Assembly: GCA_022496805.1 (NCBI GenBank)
Contig: CM040103.1
Location: 6,218,001 to 6,282,000 of the forward strand
Source: Pohlia nutans
Lineage: Eukaryota > Streptophyta > Bryopsida > Bryales > Mniaceae
Direction: 5' to 3'
DNA length: 64,000 nucleotides
In this document: piece by piece, positions 34,978 through 46,014 of the stretch
How positions within the stretch are numbered: the first letter of the stretch is position 1
How the letters are laid out: each line of letters begins with the position of its first letter
The notes under the pieces: generated by a model
The model's database searches: none
Seen by the model: only the letters and a program-made list of their open reading frames with translations
What the model was told of the DNA's origin: nothing
Program-made: the position numbers and the translations under genes

Positions 34978-35640
34978 TCTTAACTCCTAAGTGACTGAAC
35001 GACCATTTTTTGATCGCAGCCCAAACAGCAATGACCGTCCATAGTTAAAAATGACATTTTTCGAGTTTTAGTTTTTGTCAAAATTGGGGGTAGAGATTAT
35101 GTTCTAGTATTGTTTTATGCATTTCATTTGCAATATTGAAGTTCATTATGAAACTTTTCACAAACAAACTCCTCAACATTGTTCTAGTGTTATAAATTTT
35201 TCTATTTTGGAAAAGTGATGATGTTCTCGTTGTGCTTTTCAGTTTTTCATCACAATTGTTCTTTTTTTAAGGTAGAAGCACCAAAAACTGTTAGGTACCA
35301 ATTGTAGTCACCTATAAAAGTACTTCTTTCAACTTTGGGAGTTCCCAATCTAGTTATCACAAACGTTGATTATGAATACCAAGTTAGCAATCTGATTGAA
35401 CCAAAAACAAAAGACAGTCATTGGTACACCTACTAACATCAATAGTGGTCTATGCATATTAATTTTGAAAATTTATAACAAAATCATACATTGTGAAAAA
35501 AATAATTAAAATTTGAGCTTTATTATTAAATCCAAAGTTTTATGTGCTGCAATTTTTTATCATTGAAAATCAAAGCTCCATGTAGGTTGAAATGCTTAAA
35601 CTGGCGGCAACTGTACCCCTAACCTTACTTTTCTTTTGGT
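34978..35640. mobile_element. Family C-like left end (TTAACTCCTAAGTGACTG)
   Basis: The start resembles the left end at 56111 (TTAACCCCTAAATGACC, followed by 'aacgaccactttatggtcg'). The body shares the 'aacttttcacaaacaaactcctcaacattg' type of block with that copy, in parts. I could not define a right end. Confidence 0.45.
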
Positions 35641-35642
35641 TA

Positions 35643-35955
35643 ACTTAGAGCATTCCCACCCATGCACGCTAGGACTAACCCTCTCAAATTATTCATCTAT
35701 ATTTGAAGGGCCCTTGAACTCACACTCCCCTACCCTTGCACACCCCTCACATATCAAAAGTGCGCATCAAATAATCAATGGACCAATCACAAGTAGAATG
35801 TGATGATATAGTCAACTAAATAGTGATTTGAAGGCCCAATTTCTAAGACGCTAGGATACACAGTCAAGAGACATTTTAAAGGGCCCTTGGCACTTTTCAT
35901 CTACTTCTTGAGTGTGAGAGACTCTACGAGGGCATGGGTGGCCCTGCTCTTACAT
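35643..35955. mobile_element. Tourist-like MITE (TTA target site)
   Basis: TIRs are GAGCATTCCCACCCATGC at the left and the inverted GCATGGGTGGCCCTGCTC at the right, flanked by TTA on both sides. The TTA duplication and GAGCAT-type termini fit PIF/Harbinger-derived MITEs. Confidence 0.75.
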
Positions 35956-37989
35956 GCAGCACTATTGGTACGGGGACTTAGAAGATGAAGTAGAAGGTGA
36001 CGCGGGTACGACGGAAGCTTAGAACATGCCATCATCCATGTAAAATATCTGCTGTTTCTTTAGGGTGTGCAGTAATCACCATGTTGAAAAAAAAACAGCA
36101 GGCATTTATTTGGGGAAAAAAGTGTCAGATTGCAATCGAAAATAATTAATTTGGCTAAAAAAAATGGTCAATAACAATGACATTTTTTTGCCATAAAATT
36201 TCAAATCAAAAAAATATCTTGAATGAAATCACCAAATTAAGGATATGTGATCATTTCTATGCAATATGTGAATGAGTACTTAAATATGGAGCACCACTGT
36301 AACATTTTATATTGTCACGTTGGCACCTCATGAAAAATGAAAAAAATGTCTTGAATGTCTTGAGTGAGTCCAAATGTCATGAAATCATGCTCATCACCAT
36401 AAGCTAATAAAAACCAAGTGACAACTGACTTTTACTTGTTTAGTTTAAGAATAATGATGTCGGGTTAATTCACTTAAGTTTTTGCTCCATTTATATTGAG
36501 AAATTGTAATGTTTACAAACTTTGTCATTCGAGTAATAAAAAGTTATCGTTATGATGGAAACACCTTGAATTGCCCACCTCCTATTCTGGTCCTATAGGT
36601 GCCCCCAACTACTGTTACCCAAGGGATCTAAACCCGACAATTTGTAATTGTCAAAGAAATTAAAACCTCGACTACTTGTCATTCAATCAAAAAGTTTTTA
36701 CAAGTGGGTACTAGAATTGGAGCATCTATGATGTAACTTATGATCATACTTGTGTGGTGAAAACCACCACATATATGATTCCAATGTGGTATGACTAACT
36801 TTTCACTTTCAAAACTCAACGTAAATTACATTTTACTAATCACACTCCATTGTGCCAAAAACCAACAAACACTCAATACTTTAATGTCTTGACTTTGAAG
36901 CACTATTTGGACTCACTCCATTTGTCAAAACTATGTTCATTCTAAGTTTCTTTATGACCCTTCAAAACGTATTCGTTGTCAATTTCAGTCCATGCCTACT
37001 ATCACAAGTAAACAACCTAAACCTTAAACTATGAAAATTCATAACTTATTCAATATAACTTCAAAAATTATGATTTAACTTTGGGTAGATTTAGAATCAA
37101 TTTGCTAATCCATTCAAAGTTTCACATTGCGCCTCATATTACTATATATAAGCGCAATGCTTAAAGTGTTGGTCTATGACCCACTCACCTTAGTTGAGGG
37201 TTAACCAAACCTCACATGCAACCGGGCATGCAACGTTGTTGAATCCATTTTCTTGTCTCTTGTTTACAAATATGCATTTTACTTCATCTCACTACAAGGA
37301 AATTGGTCGCTTCTCGTTGCTACTTTGAATCATTCCAGAGTCGATGAATGCTTTTGGTCACATACTATTAGGACAAAGGTTTTCTCAATTACAATCAACA
37401 AAAAGTGACCAGTTTGCGTGTAGTGTCTGTTATAGACATGCAGTTTCATAGTCTGTGTCGACCTGGAATGAGTGATCATCGATGAGTTACACACATGGAG
37501 ATAAATTCTAGATCCCATACGAGAAAAGCAGTCAAAACTCCCATGATTGTAACTTTCCCAGTTCAAAAATACACTAAAATTATCCCAAGAAAGTTACAAT
37601 TGTGGGAATTTGGTCCCAATTCCCATGTGAAATCCCATGTGGGAATTTCATTATTTCCCTCTGTGACAACAGCCCGTGATTTACGAGGAGTGGGCCGACT
37701 AACTTATTTGGTCAGAACAGGTGGGAGGCTGAATGACCACAGAATGACCATGATTTTGGTCAGTCTCACGTAATTTAGTAATTGTGCAGGTGTACCACAC
37801 TCTGCACAGTAAAGAAAATTTTAGATTAAACTTGACAATATCCATGTTGGGATGCAGTGCTGGGTTGACAGAACCTCACAACATTCATGTGACGAAGGTA
37901 AACTTCCAGTTGAATGATTCCAACTGGCATGAATTTGGAGTGCAGTAGATTGATTTAGTAAGTACAGTGTAACAACGTACAAAATCTAA

Positions 37990-38350
37990 GGGTCGCTTCA
38001 CACTATGGCCGAAGGTCAAGAGGCCGTCGATTTCCACCAATCAAATTACAAGAAACTATGGGTTCGGTCTCTCGATCCCTCACACTAGAGGCCAAAGTTC
38101 GACGGTCGTCGCTCTCCAAAATGCCTACGTGGCATACTTTTTTACCAAGGTCACGGCCTCTCGAAAAAAGTTTGGGTCGAACGGGAATGGAAACCCAAAC
38201 CATGGTCGAGAGGCCGTCGATTTCTTTTCATAAAAAATAAAAACTATATTTTATTGCCTAATTTCAGTAGATTTCATTGTACTTTCAACAAAGTTTGGAC
38301 TCTCATTCCCACGGCCTCTCGACTTGGACAGCCATAGTGTGAAGCGGCCA
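37990..38350. mobile_element. Family E MITE with GGCCGCTTCACACTATGGC ends
   Basis: The left end 'ggtcgcttcacactatggc' and right end 'gccatagtgtgaagcggcc' are inverted repeats of 19 bases. The inside has 'gagaggccgtcgatttc' and 'tgggaatggaaaccc'-type blocks. About 360 bp. A clear target duplication was not found. Confidence 0.85.
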
Positions 38351-38356
38351 TAAGGG

Positions 38357-38590
38357 ACGGTTCACACTATGGCCGAAGGTTGAGAGTCCGTTGAATTGCA
38401 GAAAAGTCAGAAATAGGCCTCTCCCGCTTCACACTACAGACCAAAGTTCAAAGTTCGTCGCCTTCCAAAGTGTCTACATGGTAACACTTTATGTGAGTTT
38501 GGCGTCAATGCAACGGCCTCGAGAGAGAGAATTGTGTCAGTTGAGAATTGAAACCCAATCCTCTTTAAAGAGCCCGTAGATTTTTTTTTA
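38357..38590. mobile_element. Truncated second family E copy
   Basis: It begins 'ggttcacactatggccgaag' seven bases after the end of the previous copy and runs in the same orientation. It has the 'ttcaaagttcgtcg' and 'gcgtcaatgcaacggcc' blocks, but no right end. A more worn fragment of the family lies at about 39692-39935. Confidence 0.65.
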
Positions 38591-39945
38591 AATTAAAAAA
38601 TACTACATATTTTCAACCCAATACTTTTGAGATACTTTGTGCAAGTCGATTTGCAACTGTATAATCATCAATATTATTCACAGTTTGTGTCTAGCATACA
38701 ATGATGTGGGGTTTCAAATTAACGAAGGCTTTTTTTCTTGGTTTTTTGGAGCTAGACTCGAATGTCGTGGCACAGTCACACAATGGTCTAAATCCGGAGG
38801 GACCACCTTCCATTGCATGCACGGCAATGTGCTACAGTGCAAAAGAAAATGCCTTAAAATTAATCTTCTAAGCGCTTTGACATCCAGTTTTGGATAATTA
38901 ACTATTAGATAATGAAGAGTGGTGAAAGCACGCTCTAACGATCACCACAACAGTTCTGCCACAAGAATGGTTGTGTTGTACCGAAGTATTCTAGGGACCC
39001 GTATAGTTATGTAAAAAAAGAATGTTTATTGCTCAAACTAATTCCATGCTGCATAGTGATTTTGCCTTAACATCTCCCTAGAAAGCGCCACCTATTCTAC
39101 TAGTGATGAACTAGATTCAATAGAAATGAAAAATGGTCTATGCATACACATTGGAGCTAAAAGAAAATATGATTTTTTTTATTAGGGACGAAGCCAAGAG
39201 ACAGGACCAAAAGTATTAAAAAATATATTAAACATAGTGAATTTGGTGAGCCCCAATTGTTGGATGCCAACTGAAAGGGCTTTTGAAAATAACAGTTGCT
39301 GTCATAATTTACAGTAAGGAATATGTTATAGCTGTACTCACTTCACCAGCAAGTGACACGTGTCTTCATTAGTTGGCAAATTTCTGAACAGTGAGGGCAC
39401 AATTTCATTGTGACCTAATAATAAGTTGAAAAAATAATGAAAAACGGATAGACTTTTAGAATAATACTGAATTACTGATGCTAGTGGCGGGACCCACATA
39501 ACGTATCATACGGTAGTCCCGTTCACATCCAAATCCATCATTATACATAACTTGCCTATGTATCAGCACTTTCTGACGTGTCACCAATGAGATGATGGCA
39601 CCTGGAGCCCATTCAGACCTGTTGTGACTGTTCAGAATGTGTCCAATTATTATTTTACTCTTCTAGTTCCGTCTTAGAATTCTATCAATGTGACATATTG
39701 TGGGCGAAGGTCGAGAGTCCGTCAAATTTCACAAATTAGATTGCAAGAAGGTTAGAAATTGGTCACTCGGGTTTCAGTTTCACTTCTGTAGGCCAAAGTC
39801 GAAAGGTTGTCGTTCTCCAAAGTGCTTATATAGCATCACTTTTGTGAGTTTTGGCATCAATGCGATGGTCTCTTAAGGGAGAATTGGGTTGGCTGCAAAT
39901 GGAAATTCAATTCTCCCTTGAAAGACTATCGATTATATATTTATA

Positions 39946-40768
39946 TTAACCCCTAATTGTCCAGACGTTTATATTTTGAACGTTTTTGGGGGTACATTCA
40001 CCTTCGAAGAGTTGTAACCTTTGCAAAACGTGTCAAATTTAATGAAATTTTGAAGAAAAAACTAGATGATGTATGGAATGTGTGTCAAATATTTCAAATT
40101 AATCCGAGATGTATTGAATTTTTGATGATCATTTGAAAGTAGGTTTTTTTTTTTTTTTTTAACAGTCTTTGTGAATTTTGATGGCTAAAACTTTAGGGGC
40201 TTGTGTCTCCTTCATCCTTTGTCCGATTTCTATAAAAAAAAATTATCGGATTGGATTCCTCTTGAAGTTTGGTTATCATGATAAAAGTTTCATGTCAATC
40301 AATAATGTTTTGAATGTTTGGAAGTCATTTTAGTGCACGGGTCTAGTTTGGACACTTTTTTCTTTTTGGGTCAAATGGGTCACTTTTCGGGCTACTTTTT
40401 GACATTGCAAAGCCATTTTAGGGCACATTAAAAAAATTCATGAGTTTTTTTGGTACCAATCAGTTTATATGATGATTTTGAAGTACTTTATAGTTTATAG
40501 TTTTTTCATTTGAGTAATTTTAAATAAAAAAATCACCTCTAACTATGTTGTTAGGAAAATTTCAACACCCTTTTTTAACACTAAAACACAATGATCTTGT
40601 AATCTATATAGCCGAATGACTCCAAAATTGATCCACAATTATTTACAACATGTGTATTACAAGATTGTATGGTTGAGATTTCTATACCTCACCTACATTT
40701 AGACCTATAACACATCAAAAGCAATGATGATTTTAAGCCCAAAAAAGTCAGGGACGCTTAAGGGTTAA
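39946..40768. mobile_element. TTAA-flanked element, 823 bp
   Basis: Left TTAACCCCTAATTGTCC, right 'gggacgcttaagggttaa'. The interior is AT-rich with no long frame and differs from families A and B, so it is a further family sharing the same termini. Confidence 0.75.
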
Positions 40769-41739
40769 GCTCAAGACTTTAGACTCTCGGCATGAATTGG
40801 ACTCTTGGCATGAATTACTTTCTAGTTCTAAAAGCCCCGTACGGGCCTAACGGTTCTTTAGGAGTTAAACGACATTCAGAAACCGTAATGTTGTTATAGC
40901 TACTCCCATGATGTTGCGAACAAACGTAGCAATTGGTGCATGACCCAAGTTCATCGTAGTATGCTCAAATCATCTCTACTAGCAACTGTGAATTGCGTTT
41001 TGAAGGTCATTCAAAACTTGCAAGGCACACCATGTAGTTCCCCACTAACATCACTCAATTTATAGTATAAAAATAGTAAGTAAATCATTGACAAGTCATG
41101 ACACATGGATTGTGCAATTATGATGTGCAATCAAGAAGAGACATACAATTACTTGAATCATTATCAAAGCCTTGAACTGAGTTACACTATTCAGTGTTTC
41201 CCTCTAGCAAATCGTTTTCCAACCATACACATCCATTTTTCCAGAGCAAGAGAGCTTGTCAGAGTGTTGGTGGAAGTGATCTATGATACAAACGAAGGAA
41301 GTATATGAACTGAGGATAAATTAAGTGATTTGGCAACATCACATGGAGAGTTCTAATACAATAATCAAATGATACAAACAAAGGAATTATATGAACTCAG
41401 GATAAATTAAGAAGAAAACAAATTGGAAACAAATGGATGCATTTGATATCCACTGTACAACAACAGATTATAAACATCACACTGGGAACAAAGAGAGCAC
41501 GTTTCTAGTGCTCCCTCACATGTGATTTTTTTGAATTATCTTCTTGCAATATTTGGACTAAACCCTATTCTCCTAATCATTTTCAACTAAGAGTAACGCC
41601 CTCACCGTTAAATTAAGTGATTTGACAACATCACATGGAGAGTTATAATACATTAATAAAATGCATCATTAACATGCGATTCACTATTTACGCACTGTTC
41701 CATATAATCATGCACTTGGCCCCTGGGTGCATTAAAAGA

Positions 41740-43440
41740 TTTGTTTAAAATATTCTTTAAAAACAATGATTTTTGTTTTTCTACAATCCCTTACATTGTA
41801 AATATAAAAAATATTTTATTGATTTTCCCCCCCTTTTTTCCCTTTTTTTAATATTTTCTTTTATCTTGTTTTCTTTCTTGTCATGTTTTGTATCTTACTC
41901 TTGTCTTCTTTCTTGTTTTCTTCTTTTTCTTCTATTTTCGGCTCTTCTTGGACAGCCGTGCATCCTACACTTGCATTAAGGGTAATATTTTATTTTTATT
42001 TTTATTTTTTTCTTCCTCTTTGTTAGGATTAAGCTTGCCATTTGTAGCGCTAAACTTTGAAGAAATTATCCCCTAAATGTCCCAGCATTCAAAAAGTGAA
42101 TCACAAACAAATTCAAAGCCTTGCAATTTTCTCATACAACCACAAATGACTATCATTTGAGTCACCTTTGTAAGCTTGTTAAATTCTCTACCAATTACAA
42201 TAAATCTCTTATGATGGAGAGTTGATGATAATATTGTAGAGGTCTCCAAGTATGTCAATCTTTTTGGGTAGATTTTATACTTGCAATGGTCCTCTCGTGT
42301 ACACCTCATGTACATCTCAACCATGTTAATATCTATTTTTGAGGCTAGCATCTACTTCTGTACAAAGGGTTGGTACGTTTATTAATTAATAATAGTAAAT
42401 AATAAATAAGAAATAAATTTAAATCATTTGTTAAAAAATAAATATTCATGGTAGGTACATCACTTAGGCATGGTGAGTCTATATGGGATGAGGGCATTCT
42501 GTTATCCGACGGTAGGAGGCAGCCGATGTGGCGGGGAAGAGGCAGCAATGCACGGATGGGAGGATACTTAATGCGGGGCAAGAGAAAAAATACACGCAAA
42601 TCCAAAGGGACCTAAGGCCCAAACACTCAACACGTTTGCTCCACTCAAGGGCCACAACACTTAAGTTAAAGGACCAAGAGTCGGGTACATTAATTTAAAA
42701 TGACAAATGCAATCGATCATGTTGTCAAAAATACATTTCGGATAGACCAAATTTGATACCACCAAAATCAATGAAGAACATTATATGCGTTGGTCGGAGA
42801 AGAAATAAATTTGAACAAAAGTAATTCTATATAGAACTTACTTTAATATGCTAAAAGAACAAGAAGTTAATTATCTGATTTGATTTGATTTTTACTTATT
42901 TTTAGAGTTCAGCACTGCAAATGGCAAATTAAACAATAACAATGAAGTAGAAGAAGAAGGGAAAAAAAAAGAAAAAAGAAAAAGAAGTTAATTATCTGAT
43001 TTGATTTGATTTTTATTTATTTTTAGAGTTCAACACTGCAAATGGCAACTTAAACAATAACAATGAAGTAGAAGAAGAAGGAAAAAAAAAAGGAAAAAGA
43101 AAAAGAAAAAGAACTTGTTGCGAGTGTGGGATCTGCAGCTGCACAAGACGAGCCAAAAATAGAAAGAAAATAATGAACATATAAAGAAAAAAGACAAGTA
43201 AGAAGACAAAGACAATAAAGAAGGCAAGAAAGATAACAAGATAATAGGAATATATATATAACAAAAGAAATGATAAAGATAAGTGTATATTTATAAATAA
43301 AAAAGGATTGCTTGTTTACAATGTAAATGATTGTAGAAAGACAAAATTTATTGTTTTGAAGAGAACTTCTTAGAAAAAAAATTAAAGCCAAATTTGCTTA
43401 TGAAATGAGTGCACTTTGCCAAATGCATAAATAGCAAATT
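41740..43440. repeat. Large inverted-repeat complex, pyrimidine/purine arms
   Basis: The left arm (41740-42062: 'ttacattgtaaatat', long T/C-rich tract, 'gccatttgtagcgctaaac') is matched in inverted order by the right arm (42900-43370: 'agagttcagcactgcaaatggc', long A/G-rich tract, 'tttacaatgtaaatg'). The right arm also has a tandem duplication of about 124 bp starting 'gaagttaattatctgattt' (about 42861 and 42985). A family B remnant (about 42066-42385) and a family A copy (about 42660-42873) lie in the loop. Confidence 0.7.
42660..42873. mobile_element. Diverged family A MITE
   Basis: 'ttaaaggaccaagag', then 'gatcatgttgtcaaaaata' and 'atgaagaacattatatgcgt', with the right end near 'aagaagttaa'. 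The terminal cytosines are lost. Confidence 0.5.
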
Positions 43441-43696
43441 GCGTGTTACTTTTATTCATTTTGAACTAAGATCGTACAAAGTTTTAGTGAATCACTGCAA
43501 CATATACAAAAGCATAAAATTTCCACAAATCATCCCCTTTCTAATCAAATCTCACATATATGGAGTTAACTCCCCAAAAAATCTATAGTAAATAATCCAC
43601 ACTGCAAAAAGTGCACAAGGGATGAGAAAATATGGATGAAATTTGTACATCGTCCAAAAAATGAACGCTCATGCACTTAAGGGTTAATCCTTTAGT
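43440..43696. mobile_element. Right part of a TTAA-ended element (family D)
   Basis: Shares 'tttgaactaag', 'gaatcactgcaacat', 'catcccctttctaatc' and 'tccacactgcaaaa' blocks, in order, with 57860-58090. Ends 'atgcacttaagggttaa'. Confidence 0.55.
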
Positions 43697-44483
43697 CCTC
43701 AACAAACTAGATTATAGTCAATGCAGTGATGGAATTGCAAATAACAAAAATCTATGTAGAATCTAATTTTGAATTTTGAATTGTGAAGTTCTGATTTGGA
43801 GATTTATAATACACATCTTCTAGAAAAAGAATATTTCAATTTAGAGTTTTGCAACTATCAAAATACCTATGAACAATACATCAAAATATTACAAATACTT
43901 GAAAATACAGTAAATACCTAAAAATCCAACACATTTTTTATGCGGTATTTCTTCTATTTGGAAGTTTGTGATCTTGTTTTATTTTTGGATTGTTTTCTCT
44001 TGTTCATATTCTAGTACTTTATGCCGATCTGGATCAATGTGCAACTCTTTTGATATGTTTAACATATTAATTTTTTCCTGAACCGTATATGGATAAGTTA
44101 CTCTCTCTAGTAAAATTCACAATAATTATAGGTGAGTCCGCTCTTGATATGATAGACTGGAACGGAGAGGTGTTGACGTAGGTCATTGCTGAACCTCTTT
44201 ACTTTCATTTCAGAAAATTTAACCAAACTCTATTCAACTTTGAAGTCACACACCCATCAATATCTCATTTTTGAGTGTGCATTATATAGTTCAAAGACAT
44301 ACTACGATCTTCCAATCTCACCATTGGATGATTCTCGACAAAATGTCTCCACTCGAGTTGAAAATACAATCGTACGGCTACTTTCTAATTTTATTCATTT
44401 TATTTTTGGTAGTAACAACTATAGTAGAATAACCTAGTGAAATCCAGTGAACCCAATTACAGTACCATGAACACCAAGGTAAC

Positions 44484-44606
44484 TATACCTAAAAGGGAAC
44501 ATTTACCTTAAAGCGTGCGTATCTACTGTAGTGTGACATTTCACAACTAAAATGTCACATTGTAATAGATACGCACTCTTTAAGGTAAATGCTCCCTATT
44601 AGGTAT
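44484..44606. repeat. Near-perfect 123-bp foldback
   Basis: Outer arms 'atacctaaaagggaac' and inner blocks 'tttaccttaaagcgtgcg' / 'cgcactctttaaggtaaa' and 'gtgacatttcacaac' / 'aaaatgtcac' pair along almost the full length with a loop of about 10 bases. It is either a small palindromic MITE or, if transcribed, a miRNA-like precursor. Confidence 0.85.
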
Positions 44607-44809
44607 ACTTACCTTAAAGGTTTAATGTGGAATGCACCAAAACCGCCCATAATTTTTATGTATGATGAAATGAGCACATAGTTGACATAACGTAGGCGTG
44701 CTGCAATTCCAAGACTGGACCTAATTCCACCAGGAGTATCTCTAAGAACAAAAAATGTACTTGCGCATATTTTCAGTGCACAAGGAGTAAGTGCATATAT
44801 TATGGGCTT

Positions 44810-45236
44810 AGAGCATGCCCAACAGCATGTGTTTTGGAGGGACCAACGCCAAGATTTGGTGTAGTTATCTCCACTTGCTTCAAAGTTTGGCCCAACAACT
44901 ACCCACCAACGCTAAATAATAGTTTTTGAAGCCAAAGTTTGAGGTTTCCCCGCCATCCAGAGAAGCTTTGGAGCAAGCAAATTTCTCACACCAAGCAAGC
45001 AAAGATGCTCAATCAACAATTAAATAACGAGCTTGAAGACTATCCACCGACCTGTGCTTCAAGGTCACCAAGTAACTTTATATAAAATCTTCATTTTATA
45101 AGTTGCCTTGGTGTTCGCTCCAGGAATGCTGCTGGGGTACTTCATGTAATACATTCCTCCATATTAAGAATGGCCTTCAAATTGATGTTTTGCAGAAATG
45201 TTTTCTCTGTAACTGCTGGGCTTGCTCTTACAGTTT
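44810..45236. mobile_element. Tourist-like MITE (TTA target site)
   Basis: TIRs GAGCATGCCCAACAGCATG and the inverted 'ctgctgggcttgctc', flanked by TTA at both ends. Same terminal motif class as 35643-35955 but a different interior. Confidence 0.7.
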
Positions 45237-45258
45237 TCTCATCAAATGTACTGCTTGG

Positions 45259-45677
45259 GATAAGGTAGACGACCTGTTTCCGATCACCTTAAGCAATTCA
45301 GCATACTTCCGGTGGAGTATCGAATAGGCAAATAATTTTGCAGTGTAGGGAAATAGATTTGAAGGTCACATATTTTTGAACAAATTTTCGGGCAATATTG
45401 AATTTACTACAAATTTTCAAAGTGAAGATTGTCTCCAACCCGTTCTCGCAATATAGGCTGGCCTATTTCCAAGAACTGTAAAACTAAATTTCAAGAACAC
45501 ATGATATCATACTAACTTGGTAACAAATTTCTATTCTCGGCACCAACCATTCCATATTAAGAAGAAACATGTTTCCGTCACCGTTTACGAATGAATTCGA
45601 AAATAATGCAGGTTGCTTCACGGAAATAGGTCGCCCTATATTGGGGGCCTGATCGGAAACAGGTCGTCTACCTTAAA
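45259..45677. mobile_element. MITE with 27-bp inverted repeats
   Basis: 'aaggtagacgacctgtttcc' at the left is matched exactly in inverted orientation by 'ggaaacaggtcgtctacctt' at the right; the pairing extends through 'gatca'. About 415 bp inside. The TIRs are far better conserved than the interior context, which suggests recent activity. Confidence 0.85.
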
Positions 45678-46014
45678 TCTGGTTTTGAGAGGCCCACTCC
45701 TACATCCTGTTACGATTCTATCAAATATTTATACAAGATTTAGCCATTAAAAACATAGCAAAAAGAAGGATGGTCAAAAAGTCAGTCAATCTTGAAGTAG
45801 TCATGTCAAAATGCAATGCTGATTCTGATTCCCAAAGTAAAAAGGCACAAGTTACAAGGGCTAAAGACACATAGGCAAAAATAATTATTTTATAGTCGGA
45901 ACGGGTATGTTCTAGTCATAACAATTTAGTCACAAAAACACATGTTTCTTCTAGTGAGAATGTCCGTCTTGAACATGGAAGTCAGGGAAAGGCTACCAAT
46001 TGATATATGCTCGG

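Larger units (their letters stand above)
28501..46014. other. Gene-poor region packed with non-autonomous elements
   Basis: Over 17 kb I find no gene that I can support. The right part belongs to no coding unit up to the F-box stop at 46015. The region 28.5-31.5 kb may include the BTB promoter and 5' UTR exon(s). The rest is a mosaic of MITEs (listed separately), tandem repeats and unassigned AT-rich DNA. Reading frames at 31491-31841 (minus) and 31959-32255 (plus) have no recognisable domain. A further dispersed family carries 'catctccactagcactttggatagctc'-like ends (partial copies near 32174, 33645, 34525, 34860 and, inverted, 41220-41280). Confidence 0.6.

Noticed and set aside
43013..43391. 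Overlapping Phe/Leu/Ser-rich minus-strand frames
   Set aside because: Products of a polypurine tract in an inverted repeat; low complexity.
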